A DNA stretch of 64,000 nt from Pedobacter kyonggii (GCF_004310665.1 NZ_SIXF01000005.1:1-64000), one strand, 5' to 3'; positions 16,662 to 25,372 are shown, counted from the stretch's first letter. Made by a program: numbers and translations. The notes: generated from the sequence alone by a model not told the origin.

Positions 16662-18578
16662 ATGAATACTATTGCGAAAACCCTGATTACCCTTTGTACC
16701 ATTTGTTTTCTTATTATTCCCGCTTGTAGAAATAAGGAAAATACCACTAAGGTTGAACGTCAGCCTGTTAAAAAACCTGCTTTCCGGGATAACTTATCGC
16801 TTATCCTGTCTTTCGATACCTTATCAGCTGCTGCGGTAAAAAAAATAGTTTACCAGCAAGACAGCCTGTTGGGCGAGGATCCTGATAAAGAATCAAACCC
16901 TTATTATCATTATTTCCATGCCAGAAAATATGTCTTTCAAAAGCAAAGGGATAGTGGCTTAATTGCCTACCAAAAAATGAAAGGGCTAAACCCGGATGAT
17001 GATATTGAGTTATTGAAAACCTCTCGTATTTTAACCCATAAAATGGCCGACGGATCGATGGTAACGCCTGCTTTAATGGGGCAGATTTTTGCGGCTTTGA
17101 AAATTTCCGAACAGCGGCATAGCCGGTTAACGCATTATTTTTATGATTTGCTGGCACAGGCCTATTTTCAGAACGGTAACGAAAAAAAATCAATTGAGTA
17201 CGCTGCTATTTACTTTAAGCATAATCCGTTTAATACACATCTGGTAGTTAAACAGCGTTATTTTGATATTTCGTTCCTGCTGGCATCACGGTTGGGCGAT
17301 TTTAAAAAAATGGCACATTATAACGCCCAGGCCCGGCGTTTGGCAGAACAGGTTGGCGATAGCCTGGCAATAGCCCGCACTTACGATAACGAAGCACAGG
17401 TTTACAGCCTGCAATTGCAAACTGCCAAAGCCCTGGCCTGCAGTAAAATTTATTTCAATTACCTTAAAAAAAGCAATAACCTGAATGGTATTGCCTACAA
17501 CAACCTGGCTACCGCATTTTCTCAAAATAAACAGCCCGATTCGGCCATTAAGTATTATAAAGCAGGTATAGCTTTCGAAAAACGCGACACATCGGTAAGG
17601 CAAAAGGAAATCTATTACAACGGCCTCATCGAAGCCTATAAAATGAAGGGCGATTTTGCCCATGCGCTTCAGGCTGCAGATTCTGCCTATTCTATCGAAC
17701 TGCGTAATTATAAAGCGATCGAAGCTGTTAAGGTTGCCGAAATTCATGAAAAATATCAGACAGAAAAGAAAGACCGTAATATAGCAGAGCTAAATAGCCG
17801 CAATAAACTGAACGAAACCATTATTAAACAGCAACGCTGGACACTTTTTTTAGCCCTGATCATTTTCCTTAGTTTAGTTTCTTTCTTTTACAGTTTCTAC
17901 CGCCAGCAGCGTTTAAGAGAAAAGAATAAATTATTAAAGTCAGAAAACCAGCGACTAAGTGTGGAACAGAAAATGTTACAGGCACAATTAAACCCACATT
18001 TTATCTTCAATGCCATCGCCAATTTACAAAGCCTGATTGCTTCGGGGCATGCTGACGAGTCTGTGTGCTACCTCAGGTCATTTTCGGAGTTGTTGCGTAG
18101 CACGCTGGAGCAGAATAGAAAAGATTTTATCGAAATTGATGAAGAAATTGCTTCGCTAAACAATTATCTCCGGTTGCAGCAAATGCGTTATGCCGATGTT
18201 TTCGATTATAAAATTATAGTTGACGATCAATTGAATCTAAACGAGACACTGATTCCGCCCATGCTTGTTCAGCCCTTTGTAGAAAATGCAATTGAACATG
18301 GTTTTAGAAATATAGGGTATAAGGGTTTGCTAACCATATCTTTCAAAATTAAAGACGGTTTGCTGGCAATCGAAATAGATGATAACGGAAGTGGACTAGG
18401 CCCAAAGCCTAAAGAAAATCCAAAGAAACAATCGCTTGCCCAGGTGATTTTAAAAGAAAGAATCGATTTGCTTTTTACTGCCAACGGGCAGCAGGCCCAA
18501 TTTAAAGTAAGTAATAAACGGACAAATGCTGTAACAGGTGTATTTGTTGAAATACTGATCCCAATAGTTAATGATTAA
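16662..18578 (+). CDS. LytS-type sensor histidine kinase with TPR sensor domain
   Basis: A 638-aa membrane kinase. Residues 1-22 look like a lipoprotein signal (LIIPACRNKEN). Residues about 30-370 are helical TPR-like repeats that would form an extracytoplasmic sensor. One TM segment (WTLFLALIIFLSLVSFFYSFY) and a coiled coil precede the His_kinase domain. The phosphate-accepting His446 lies in LNPHFIFNAIANLQSLI, and the ATP-binding N-box is ENAIEHGFRN. The partner regulator starts 11 bp after the stop. The pair diverges from the RiPP operon and probably senses a peptide or envelope signal to control it (inference). Confidence 0.88.
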   Translation: MNTIAKTLITLCTICFLIIPACRNKENTTKVERQPVKKPAFRDNLSLILSFDTLSAAAVKKIVYQQDSLLGEDPDKESNPYYHYFHARKYVFQKQRDSGLIAYQKMKGLNPDDDIELLKTSRILTHKMADGSMVTPALMGQIFAALKISEQRHSRLTHYFYDLLAQAYFQNGNEKKSIEYAAIYFKHNPFNTHLVVKQRYFDISFLLASRLGDFKKMAHYNAQARRLAEQVGDSLAIARTYDNEAQVYSLQLQTAKALACSKIYFNYLKKSNNLNGIAYNNLATAFSQNKQPDSAIKYYKAGIAFEKRDTSVRQKEIYYNGLIEAYKMKGDFAHALQAADSAYSIELRNYKAIEAVKVAEIHEKYQTEKKDRNIAELNSRNKLNETIIKQQRWTLFLALIIFLSLVSFFYSFYRQQRLREKNKLLKSENQRLSVEQKMLQAQLNPHFIFNAIANLQSLIASGHADESVCYLRSFSELLRSTLEQNRKDFIEIDEEIASLNNYLRLQQMRYADVFDYKIIVDDQLNLNETLIPPMLVQPFVENAIEHGFRNIGYKGLLTISFKIKDGLLAIEIDDNGSGLGPKPKENPKKQSLAQVILKERIDLLFTANGQQAQFKVSNKRTNAVTGVFVEILIPIVND

Positions 18579-18588
18579 ATAAGATGTT

Positions 18589-19335
18589 ATGAAACTTTAT
18601 ATTTTAGAAGATGAGATCCGGATTTTACAGCACATCTTACAAATTGTTAAAAAAATCGACTACCTCGAAATTGTAGGCTTTGCCGGAGAAATCGCAATTG
18701 CAAAACAAGAAATTCTGACCTTAAAACCCGATATTATTCTGGCCGATATCCGTTTAAAGGATGGCGATAGTTTCCACCTGTTTGATGAAATGGGTGTTAC
18801 CGATTTTCAGGTTATTTTTCTCACCGCCTACGATCAGTATGCCATACAGGCACTTAATTTAGGTGCCTTTGGGTATTTACTTAAACCAATTGATGAGGTA
18901 ACATTAACCACGCATTTAAACAAATGTTATCATCACCGTGAGCAGGAAACTTTAGGACAGCAACAGCTTGCCATTGCCAAAGAACATTACCTTGCCCAGG
19001 GCGTAGCCGCCGCTAAACGAATTGCCTTAAAAAGCCTTGAATATATCGAGGTAGTAGCCATTGAAGATATTATGTACTGTAAAAGTGATAAGGGTTACAC
19101 CACATTTTATTTAAATGGCGGCAGTGAGATCCTGGTTTCGAAGGGCTTAAAGGAATATGAAAGTTTGCTTACACCATTTGGTTTTTTAAGGTGCCACCAA
19201 TCGTTTCTGGTTAATTTTAAATACGTTAAAAAATATTACCGCGAAGGGTATTTACAAATGGAAAACAAAGAAAACATATTGGTTTCGAGCAGAAAAAAAG
19301 AAGAGGTATTAAGATACCTTGAAAATATTGCATAG
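18589..19335 (+). CDS. LytTR-family response regulator
   Basis: A 248-aa regulator. The receiver domain (1-120) has acidic residues ILEDE, phospho-acceptor Asp53 in DIILADIRLKDGD, Thr79 in FLTAYD and Lys99 in YLLKP. The C-terminal LytTR domain (about 140-248) includes IEYIEV-like strands, YCKSDKGYTTFY, LRCHQSFLVNFKYVKKY and the basic end. It binds direct-repeat sites upstream of target genes. It follows its kinase closely and has no other target nearby except the divergent RiPP operon and DUF2807 gene. Confidence 0.92.
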   Translation: MKLYILEDEIRILQHILQIVKKIDYLEIVGFAGEIAIAKQEILTLKPDIILADIRLKDGDSFHLFDEMGVTDFQVIFLTAYDQYAIQALNLGAFGYLLKPIDEVTLTTHLNKCYHHREQETLGQQQLAIAKEHYLAQGVAAAKRIALKSLEYIEVVAIEDIMYCKSDKGYTTFYLNGGSEILVSKGLKEYESLLTPFGFLRCHQSFLVNFKYVKKYYREGYLQMENKENILVSSRKKEEVLRYLENIA

Positions 19336-19344
19336 TACTTACAT

Positions 19345-19560
19345 CTAATTCACATGTCCATCCTCCATATTTGTTATGCCAACCTGTTTGCCAAATAATT
19401 CAAGTACCTGATTTACCTTATCTAACCTTAAGCTCTGTTTTCCCTGTTCCGGTTCCCGGAGGAAACGAAGCTCTACGCCAGCCTTGAATGCCAATTCCTC
19501 CTATGAAAGTTTAACCAGCTTGCGTTGTGTTTGTACAAATGTTGATAATGGATCACTCAT
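19345..19560 (-). pseudogene. hipB-like XRE antitoxin with premature stop, hipA absent
   Basis: A 72-codon frame starting MSDPLSTFVQTQRKLVKLS, then TAG (19501-19503), then EELAFKAGVELRFLREPEQG and KQSLRLDKVNQVLELFGKQV to a stop at 19345-19347. It matches the helix-turn-helix antitoxins that sit before HipA kinases (QEELAFKAGVGLRFLRELEQ pattern), with Gln changed to stop by one base. Downstream, where hipA should follow, the LytTR gene ends 10 bp away, so the toxin gene is gone. Two palindromic operators remain intact in front of it. Confidence 0.8.
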
Positions 19561-19564
19561 ATTT

Positions 19565-19622
19565 ATGCCCTATGGGGTATAAATAATGATTTGTTTTGCT
19601 CAAATATACCCTATTGGGTATA
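19565..19622. promoter_or_regulatory. two palindromic operators of the hipB-like repressor
   Basis: TATACCCTATTGGGTATA at 19605-19622 is a perfect palindrome (7-bp arms, 4-bp spacer). ATGCCCTATGGGGTAT at 19565-19580 is an imperfect copy with the same ACCC/GGGT core. Centres are about 41 bp apart, four helical turns. The position directly upstream of a hipB-like gene fits autoregulation. Confidence 0.7.
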
Positions 19623-19783
19623 GCCTGCTGTGTTTAAAAATCGTCCTGTTCATAATATACAAATAAAATGGACTTCGCTATACTTTTAAATAGAGCCGCC
19701 AGCGAAGAATGAGTATAACCACAAACGCTGTGTTTAATGCAAGTCCGGATGGAAGTTGTAACGGGTTCGTCTAGAAATTACAG

Positions 19784-19808
19784 GCGTTGGTCTAGCGGTT
19801 ACCAACGC
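19784..19808 (+). promoter_or_regulatory. leader hairpin upstream of DUF2807 gene
   Basis: GCGTTGGT/ACCAACGC, a perfect 8-bp stem with a 9-nt loop, 90 bp before the start of the secreted DUF2807 gene. It could be a 5' UTR structure or an attenuator; no T-run follows, so it is not a simple terminator. Confidence 0.35.
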
Positions 19809-19897
19809 TGGTATAATATCAGGTTTTTGCCTGCAACGTTTGGTGGGCCGTTGCGTCTTAATAACAAACAATAGCAAAAACCTAAAATATAAAAGAT

Positions 19898-20509
19898 ATG
19901 AAAACTTTAGCAAAAACAATATTCGCATCAGCATTAACAGCAGTATTATTTACTTCATCAGCCATGGCAACATTTGCCGCTGAGCCAGTTAAAGCAGAAA
20001 CAAAAACTTCTTCATTATCAAAGTTCAACAGGATCTGGGTGAGCGGGAACGTGAAAATCATCTTAACACAAGGCAACAAGCAAAACGTAGCCGGTGCGAG
20101 CAACTATGATGCTGCAAAAACCTCCGTATCAACTGATGGACAAACCTTATTTATCAATTCATTAGAAACAAGCCAGGTAATACTGAATATTACCGTAAAA
20201 GATTTAGAAAGAATCGAAGCTTATGGTCAATCTGTTGTGGTTACCAGCAATAATTTCGATGTAAAATACCTTCAGTTATTTTTGGGTCAAAGTGCTACAG
20301 CGAAAATCAAAACTACAGCAGGCAGTTTATATACCATCGTTAAGGATGATGCGGTATTAAAATTAAATGGTACTGCCGATGAAAGTACAATGATTGCAAG
20401 CAACATAAAAAATGTAAAATTAGCTGACTTTGCCAGTTTTAAATCAGCATCATATGCTTCTGAAGCAATTATGGAAGCGGAACAAAATACAATGGTTTTA
20501 GCCAAATAA
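19898..20509 (+). CDS. secreted DUF2807 (GIN domain) protein
   Basis: A 203-aa protein with a Sec signal (MKTLAKTIFASALTAVLFTS to about residue 28, FAAEP). The rest follows the DUF2807 pattern: FNRIWVSGNVKIILTQGNKQ, then repeated short beta strands (LERIEAYGQSVV, YLQLFLGQSATAKIKTTAGS, VKLADFASFKSA) forming a beta-helix-like head. Such proteins are periplasmic or surface-exposed; function is unknown. It is monocistronic, with a leader hairpin upstream and a clear terminator downstream. Confidence 0.8.
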   Translation: MKTLAKTIFASALTAVLFTSSAMATFAAEPVKAETKTSSLSKFNRIWVSGNVKIILTQGNKQNVAGASNYDAAKTSVSTDGQTLFINSLETSQVILNITVKDLERIEAYGQSVVVTSNNFDVKYLQLFLGQSATAKIKTTAGSLYTIVKDDAVLKLNGTADESTMIASNIKNVKLADFASFKSASYASEAIMEAEQNTMVLAK

Positions 20510-20532
20510 AAAATATCAATCAGATAAGTTGA

Positions 20533-20558
20533 AGCTGCCCATTTGGGCGGCTTTTTTT
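20533..20558 (+). terminator. intrinsic terminator of the DUF2807 gene
   Basis: GCTGCCC-ATTT-GGGCGGC followed by seven T, 25 bp after the stop codon at 20509. Confidence 0.85.
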
Positions 20559-21066
20559 GTATTCAGCAAAAGTGATATTGGGCAATAATGATTTCCGTTC
20601 TGTTTTGCCCTTCAACTTTGATCTTTGCAAAAATCACCGTGAGCTAAAGGTTTAATCAAGCAAAACCCATATTTTTTACGCTTAATGATTAGCCATGATA
20701 ATAAATATTCTCTTCAAATTGTGTTTCTTGTAAATCGAATATTAAGGCAATGCCTATTCGCATTTGTGGTAATTAACCCGCCTAGTAAAGCGAAAAAGCC
20801 AGCTTATTCGTTAGAGATGAACGCCTTAAGCTAAACGTTAGTGTAAAAAAAATTTGCCCTTATTGCCAGAACAGCTTTAAAAGAAAACGGGAACCATCAA
20901 ATAGACGGTCCCCGTTTTAATCTAAATTAACGCTCTCGGTATATAATACGGATATTGGGATGAATTATTGCCCTACAGGTATAATAATTTAAAAATTTCC
21001 AGGTGTCAGGGTTCTTTTTCCAAATTAGCAACATAAAAACCGGGAGTATGCAAAGAAGTATCTGCT
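20559..21066. other. intergenic, holds a leftward terminator at 20883-20918
   Basis: About 500 bp with no gene seen. At 20883-20918 AAAACGGGAACC pairs with GGTCCCCGTTTT; on the minus strand the 3' arm ends in GTTTTCTTTT, a terminator for the leftward ABC operon about 150 bp downstream of its last stop. The 15 bp next to it (CGTTTTAATCTAAAT) recur beside the hairpin at 53780-53803. Confidence 0.55.
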
Positions 21067-22095
21067 TTAACTTCTAATTTCCCTGCGCATAAAAAGGTAA
21101 TAAGCAATGGCAAAACAACCTGTACTGGCGGCAATCATCCCGCTTAACTGGGGCCATACAATCATCAGGCTCTCTTTTACCGGCAGCGGACTGGGAATGG
21201 CACCTGCCATTTGCTCCATGCTCATGGGGCCGAGGCTCCGTACCGATGGCATCAATAATGTGGTGGCCGCATCAGTATAAAGCTGGTTGGGTGCTATCCG
21301 CAGCATATCTAAAATAAATTCATTGTAACCCATTACCTGTGCCTGCGTAAGGTAAGCAGGGTCGGGTAAAAAGGCCCTTATAACCAGGTTAACAATAATC
21401 TGATAAAAAACAGTAAAGAACAGCCACAGCCCCAGGGCGCTCAGCGCTGCAGTTGCCGGTTGCCTAAAAACAATAGAAAGCAGAATCGATAAACTTAAAT
21501 AGAAAGCAACGTAAAGAAGGGTTACAAAAACAAAGCCCATTATCCTGATCAGTTCCTGAGCTTCTAACCTAACGCCTGTTAACACCAGCCCGCCACCAAT
21601 CATCAGTAAGGTGAGCGAAAGAAAAAGCATGCCTACTATCAGTATTGCACTGCTAAACTTAGCCAGCAGCAGGTTATCCCTGTAAATCGGCTGAGCCAAA
21701 AGCCGGGTTAAAGTTCCGTTGTTCTGCTCCGAGTTAATGGCATCAAAACCCATGCTAATGCCAAGCAGCGGTGCAAGAAAGCTGAGCAGCACATGGAAAG
21801 GCGGCATCGAATTATCTGTTGATGTAAGTAGCTTTAGGTACATAAAAGCATGGTCGGGATCGTTTGTATTGGTAAAGGCCGTTCTAATATTGCTTACCGA
21901 TACATATAAACAAGCCACAAAGGTTAACAGCACTAAACCAACCAATACCAAAAAGCGCCAGCTCCTGATGTGGTCTGCAATTTCTTTTCGGATGATTACC
22001 CCAAAGGCCCTGTTTGGCTGAGATGGACCTGTGTATTTCTTATCTTTTGTGCTGCCCGAAGAAAGCGCGCTTAAAGATACCGCTTGATTTTCCAT
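21067..22095 (-). CDS. ABC-2 type transporter permease
   Basis: A 342-aa permease. After a 40-residue cytoplasmic start there are about six TM segments: FLVLVGLVLLTFVACLYVS (about 48-66), an amphipathic loop, FHVLLSFLAPLLGISMGFD, SAILIVGMLFLSLTLLMIGG, GFVFVTLLYVAFYLSLSIL, ALGLWLFFTVFYQIIVNLV and a last one near the end (AASTGCFAIAYYLF). This is the ABC-2/NosY-like fold. Its start lies 56 bp inside the ATPase gene, so the two are co-translated. Substrate unknown. Codon use is GC-richer than in the flanking genes. Confidence 0.85.
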   Translation of the reverse strand: MENQAVSLSALSSGSTKDKKYTGPSQPNRAFGVIIRKEIADHIRSWRFLVLVGLVLLTFVACLYVSVSNIRTAFTNTNDPDHAFMYLKLLTSTDNSMPPFHVLLSFLAPLLGISMGFDAINSEQNNGTLTRLLAQPIYRDNLLLAKFSSAILIVGMLFLSLTLLMIGGGLVLTGVRLEAQELIRIMGFVFVTLLYVAFYLSLSILLSIVFRQPATAALSALGLWLFFTVFYQIIVNLVIRAFLPDPAYLTQAQVMGYNEFILDMLRIAPNQLYTDAATTLLMPSVRSLGPMSMEQMAGAIPSPLPVKESLMIVWPQLSGMIAASTGCFAIAYYLFMRREIRS

Positions 22096-23053
22096 GATTT
22101 AGATTTTCATTAAAACTACTTTCAAAATATTTCTGATAGATCTCGTCCAGGCCATACTCTTTACGGCTTACCTGTAAAATGCCGTAGTCCTTTTCCACCA
22201 AATGGCGAACAATGCGGGGGGTAATATCGTGTTGGGTGGTAAACTCCAGTGTATCAGCAGAAATGTCAATGTCTGTAACTTCTCCCCATTGCCTCATTTC
22301 CGCCTCCAAGGGCCATGGCTGCTCAATTAAGTGCGCTGTTTTAATCGTGGTAACCGCTCCTTCTTTGCCAAAAAGGTTAGCAGAAAGCGAGGCTATATCG
22401 CCCTGGGCCAACAGTTTCCCGCCAACAAATATGCCCACACGATCGCATACCTGTTGTACATGGTGCAGGTGGTGCGAAGAGAGCAGAACGGTGAGCCCCT
22501 GCTGCTGGCTCAGGGTTTTAATCAGGCTTAAAAATTCCTTTACCCCTGCCGGGTCTATGCCGAGCGTTGGCTCGTCGAGAATAATTACCTCAGGGTCTTT
22601 GATCAATACATCTGCCAGGCCCAGCCGCTGTTTCATGCCCCGCGAAAAAATGCCGGCTTTTTTATCCATGCTGCCCGCAAGCCCCACTATATTAAGCACT
22701 GCTTTGGCCCGGTCTTTTAATGTACTTTCGTCCAGGTTGTTCAGCCTGCCCAAATAAATTAAATTTTCTAGGGCCGTCATATGGTTATAAAAGCCCACAC
22801 TATCGGGCATATAGCCCACCTTTTGTTTTACTGCAATGGGGTTTTTGGTGGCATCATATCCGCAAACATGCGCAGTACCGCTGTTGGGGTCGGTTAGCCC
22901 AAGCATCATTAATATGGAGGTGGTTTTGCCTGCGCCGTTTGGCCCTAGCAATCCAAAAATCTCACCCGGGTATACTTCCAGGTTCAGTCCGTCAACCGCC
23001 TTAAAGGTTCCGTAGCGTTTGCTTAGGTTCCTCAGTTGTATAATAGGTTCCAT
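22040..23053 (-). CDS. ABC transporter ATP-binding protein
   Basis: A 337-aa single-domain ATPase. Walker A GPNGAGKTT (about residues 39-47), signature FSRGMKQRLGLA, Walker B VIILDEPTLGIDP and the His switch in LLSSHHLHHV. A 90-residue C-terminal extension is typical for ABC-2 exporters of the CcmA/NosF type. Together with the permease it would form a 2+2 exporter. The gene before it encodes a NEW3-domain membrane protein 26 bp upstream, so the three form one operon. Confidence 0.9.
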   Translation of the reverse strand: MEPIIQLRNLSKRYGTFKAVDGLNLEVYPGEIFGLLGPNGAGKTTSILMMLGLTDPNSGTAHVCGYDATKNPIAVKQKVGYMPDSVGFYNHMTALENLIYLGRLNNLDESTLKDRAKAVLNIVGLAGSMDKKAGIFSRGMKQRLGLADVLIKDPEVIILDEPTLGIDPAGVKEFLSLIKTLSQQQGLTVLLSSHHLHHVQQVCDRVGIFVGGKLLAQGDIASLSANLFGKEGAVTTIKTAHLIEQPWPLEAEMRQWGEVTDIDISADTLEFTTQHDITPRIVRHLVEKDYGILQVSRKEYGLDEIYQKYFESSFNENLNHGKSSGIFKRAFFGQHKR

Positions 23054-23079
23054 CTTGTTTCGTGCTGTTAAAGGATGGA

Positions 23080-23937
23080 TTATCTTCTGCCGTACCTGCG
23101 TATAAGGTAGTATACACTGCCAATGGCGAGCACAATCACCATGATGCCGATCCAGCCAGAAAGCAATGAAGTTTTAACAAACATACGGAACGCCAGTTGT
23201 GTGTTGGCATTGGTACCCGAAAGGCTAAAGGTTGCAGCATAATCTCCGGCTATTGTTTTATCAGGAACTTTTAAAAAGGCGGTAACGGCTACGCTTTTTC
23301 CGGCCTCAAGTTTACTGATCTTGGCCGGCTCAAAACGCACTTCCCAGCCGCTCGGCAGCTGGCTGCTCAGCTCCAGATTGTTCAGCGCCAGTGTTCCGGA
23401 GTTTTTAACCTCCAGCTGTATGTCTTTATGCCCGCCAGAGCTTACCTCCTCACTAAGCCTCCCGCTCGGCGTACTCATGGCAACGCCGTATGAGCCTTTT
23501 ACCACCGCTTCGAGGTTAAGTAAAAGGGTGTCATTGGCCGCAACGGCTTTAAGGGGGATATTGTATTTTTTAGGTGATGCATTTGCACTGGCATTAATCT
23601 CCACTGCAATTTCCTGGCTTTTGCCCGCATCCATATTAAGCGAGGTAACCTGGTTGCCCTCTACTTTGTAACTCACCACCCAGCCCTCGGGCAGGGCTGC
23701 CTTCAGCTCGTAAATGGCCTGCTTTTTGGTGCCGTTATGCAGGGTAGTGCTGTACCTAAAAACCTCATTCGTGGCCGCCTCAATATTAATCAGCTTCGCG
23801 GTAAAAGCCGATGGGCCAGCCTTGGCTTCGTTTAACGGTTGGGCAATAGCGGCCACTGATGGCGCAAAAAAGATGATGAAAAAAAACGCAAATCTTCCTG
23901 ATAAGCGAAAACGGTTAAATGGTAATGCTGATAACAT
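23080..23937 (-). CDS. NEW3-domain (alpha-galactosidase-associated) exported membrane protein
   Basis: A 285-aa protein with a signal peptide (FAFFFIIFFAPSVAAIAQP, residues about 16-34), two Ig-like NEW3 modules (about 40-140 and 145-250, with RYSTTLHNGTKKQAIYEL and DIQLEVKNSGTLALNNLELS) and a C-terminal TM anchor (WIGIMVIVLAIGSVYYLI) followed by RRYGRR. The domains would sit outside the inner membrane. NEW3 proteins often lie next to ABC-2 exporters, as here. Likely an accessory or substrate-binding part of the exporter; function inferred from context. Confidence 0.8.
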   Translation of the reverse strand: MLSALPFNRFRLSGRFAFFFIIFFAPSVAAIAQPLNEAKAGPSAFTAKLINIEAATNEVFRYSTTLHNGTKKQAIYELKAALPEGWVVSYKVEGNQVTSLNMDAGKSQEIAVEINASANASPKKYNIPLKAVAANDTLLLNLEAVVKGSYGVAMSTPSGRLSEEVSSGGHKDIQLEVKNSGTLALNNLELSSQLPSGWEVRFEPAKISKLEAGKSVAVTAFLKVPDKTIAGDYAATFSLSGTNANTQLAFRMFVKTSLLSGWIGIMVIVLAIGSVYYLIRRYGRR

Positions 23938-24350
23938 GATCTAAAATCAAAAAATAAATAATTGCTCTAAAAAATGCTTTCCTGTTTGTTTATCTGATTG
24001 GAGGCTCAAAAAAAAACAACAAAATAATATTTTCAAATTCCTTTAACATTTTTTAACAATTGGCCGGTTAAGGCAGGCCAGCGCTGTTGGCTTTTCCGCG
24101 TACGGCGTCCATCCATATTGATGGTTATGCAAGCAGTGATGGCCCCTTAGCAGTAAATCAACAGATATCGCAGTTGAGGGAGAAGCATTTAAAAATCATT
24201 TAACCTCACTGAATATTGAAGCAGCTCGGATAAGTACAACAGGAAAAGGCATTGAAAATCCGATTGCCTCAAATAACACCAATGCTGGAAGAAAAAAGAA
24301 CAGGCGTGTTGAAATTACATTGCTATAAGTTAACCATTTAAGAAAAATCT
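23938..24350. other. intergenic with an OmpA remnant
   Basis: 413 bp upstream of the NEW3/ABC operon. Its right half holds the decayed OmpA C-terminus listed separately (24060-24328). The left part is A-rich, with no clear motif; I did not find a convincing TAnnTTTG box for the leftward operon. Confidence 0.5.
24060..24328 (+). pseudogene. OmpA C-terminal domain remnant
   Basis: Plus-strand translation gives ASIHIDGYASSDGPLAVNQQ in one frame and, after a shift near 24180, AFKNHLTSLNIEAARISTTG then KGIENPIASNNTNAGRKKNR and RVEITLL with a stop at 24326-24328. This is the peptidoglycan-binding half of an OmpA-like domain (usual ends: GxxxP...N..GR..NRRVEI). No start or upstream domain remains. 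Confidence 0.7.
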
Positions 24351-24557
24351 GTGACAAAAAGACGCACAAAGAAAACAAAACAAAGGGGTTTTAAGGAAAT
24401 CTTAATCTTATTGGGGATGCTGTTTAGCAGCATCCTTTTTATTATCAAAATAATTATCGGGCGTATTGGCTGGTTAGAAGTTTTTGCTCCGATAGTAACC
24501 ATATTTTTTATCCTTTTTATTCTATCAGTATTAAAAACTGCATTGAGGAAGGTATAG
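24351..24557 (+). CDS. small two-TM hypothetical protein
   Basis: A 68-aa frame starting at GTG: a basic N-terminus (TKRRTKKTKQRGFKE) and two hydrophobic helices (LILLGMLFSSILFIIKIII and FAPIVTIFFILFILSVL). The basic-inside pattern suggests a real inner-membrane protein. It starts 22 bp after the OmpA remnant ends. No family recognised. The lone GTG start and lack of a promoter leave doubt. Confidence 0.45.
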   Translation: MTKRRTKKTKQRGFKEILILLGMLFSSILFIIKIIIGRIGWLEVFAPIVTIFFILFILSVLKTALRKV

Positions 24558-24650
24558 CAAGATTTTTATAGGATGGGTGCCTGATAGATGGATATGCTAT
24601 CAGGCATTTTTAGTTATAAGGAAGCAATGATCTATTTAATCTTCCATCCT

Positions 24651-25181
24651 TTATTTTTCAAGTGGTTGCACTTTTGGTTTCCGCCACTCCCAAGGCGCTA
24701 TGGCATTACTATCCTGCCATAATCCTATTTTATGCTTCCTTGCTTCAACTTCCAGCTGAGCATATAATGGATCACTCGAATATTTTTTATAATGCCAGGC
24801 CATACCCTGTTTAATCATTTCCTGGTTCACCACCTGTTTGTTATGGTTAATCACTACAGCAATTAACCTTTTATAGCGGTCGTATTTTTGGCCTTGCACA
24901 CTCACCATTTGCCCAAAACATAAATCGGATAAGGCTTTTTTAGCATGATTGCCAAAAGGTTGCGAGCCGCGTTTCTCAGGGCAGTCGATATGGGCCAGGC
25001 GGATTTTAACGGGCTGGTTTTGGTATAATGCCTCCATGGTATCGCCATCCATAATGCGGATTACCTTGGCCGTAAAAACAAGAGGGTTGTAGTTTATTAA
25101 CGGTTTGCTTTCGCCCGGTGGGATGAAACAAGCCTGGAGCGTTAACAATAAAACCAATAAACTTACTTTTCCCAACCGCAT
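24651..25181 (-). CDS. staphylococcal-nuclease-like lipoprotein (thermonuclease family)
   Basis: A 176-aa SNase-fold protein. The N-terminus is a lipoprotein signal with lipobox LQAC (Cys18). Catalytic positions match S. aureus nuclease: Asp45 in MDGDT, Arg61, Asp66 and Glu69 in RLAHIDCPEK, and Arg102 in DRYKR. It would cut single-stranded or damaged DNA/RNA outside the cytoplasm with calcium. Its start overlaps the previous gene by 19 bp. It is the last gene of a leftward run whose head carries the palindrome operator at 28688-28703. Confidence 0.88.
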   Translation of the reverse strand: MRLGKVSLLVLLLTLQACFIPPGESKPLINYNPLVFTAKVIRIMDGDTMEALYQNQPVKIRLAHIDCPEKRGSQPFGNHAKKALSDLCFGQMVSVQGQKYDRYKRLIAVVINHNKQVVNQEMIKQGMAWHYKKYSSDPLYAQLEVEARKHKIGLWQDSNAIAPWEWRKPKVQPLEK

Positions 25182-25372
25182 AATGTTTTTCCGTCTTTTT
25201 TGGCTTTTTCTATATCCACCTTTATAATTTTATACGTGCAATTGCTTAAACCGCGGCAACTGGAGGTATAGTGGTATTTTTTAGCGCCAGCACTGTTGCA
25301 AATGTACACGGTTGTGTTTTCTTTACAAGTAATGTTGATAAAGAAAAGGATGAGCAGGGAGAGCGTTTTCAT
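25163..25372 (-). CDS. small exported Cys-rich protein (SCRGL motif)
   Basis: A 69-aa protein with an N-terminal hydrophobic stretch ending in a possible lipobox (LILFFINITC, Cys16). The mature part holds YICNSAGAKKYHYTSSCRGL then SNCTYKI and LCGWEK. The pattern YxC...K.YH...CRGLSNC...C is frequent in small Bacteroidota proteins beside SNase-type lipoproteins; a zinc or disulfide knuckle is plausible. Coupled to the nuclease gene by a 19-bp overlap. Function unknown. Confidence 0.65.
   Translation of the reverse strand: MKTLSLLILFFINITCKENTTVYICNSAGAKKYHYTSSCRGLSNCTYKIIKVDIEKAKKDGKTLCGWEK

Noticed and set aside
16801-17747. Long open frames on the minus strand under the LytS-type kinase
   Set aside because: They are antisense shadows of a clear kinase gene with intact motifs and show no family features.
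22160-22180. TTACGG-like palindrome inside the ABC ATPase gene
   Set aside because: It lies in coding sequence, has a mismatch and no -7 box at 19 bp.
22212-22757. 181-codon plus-strand frame under the ABC ATPase
   Set aside because: Antisense to a gene with all ABC motifs; Ser/Arg-rich composition typical of a shadow frame in GC-richer DNA.
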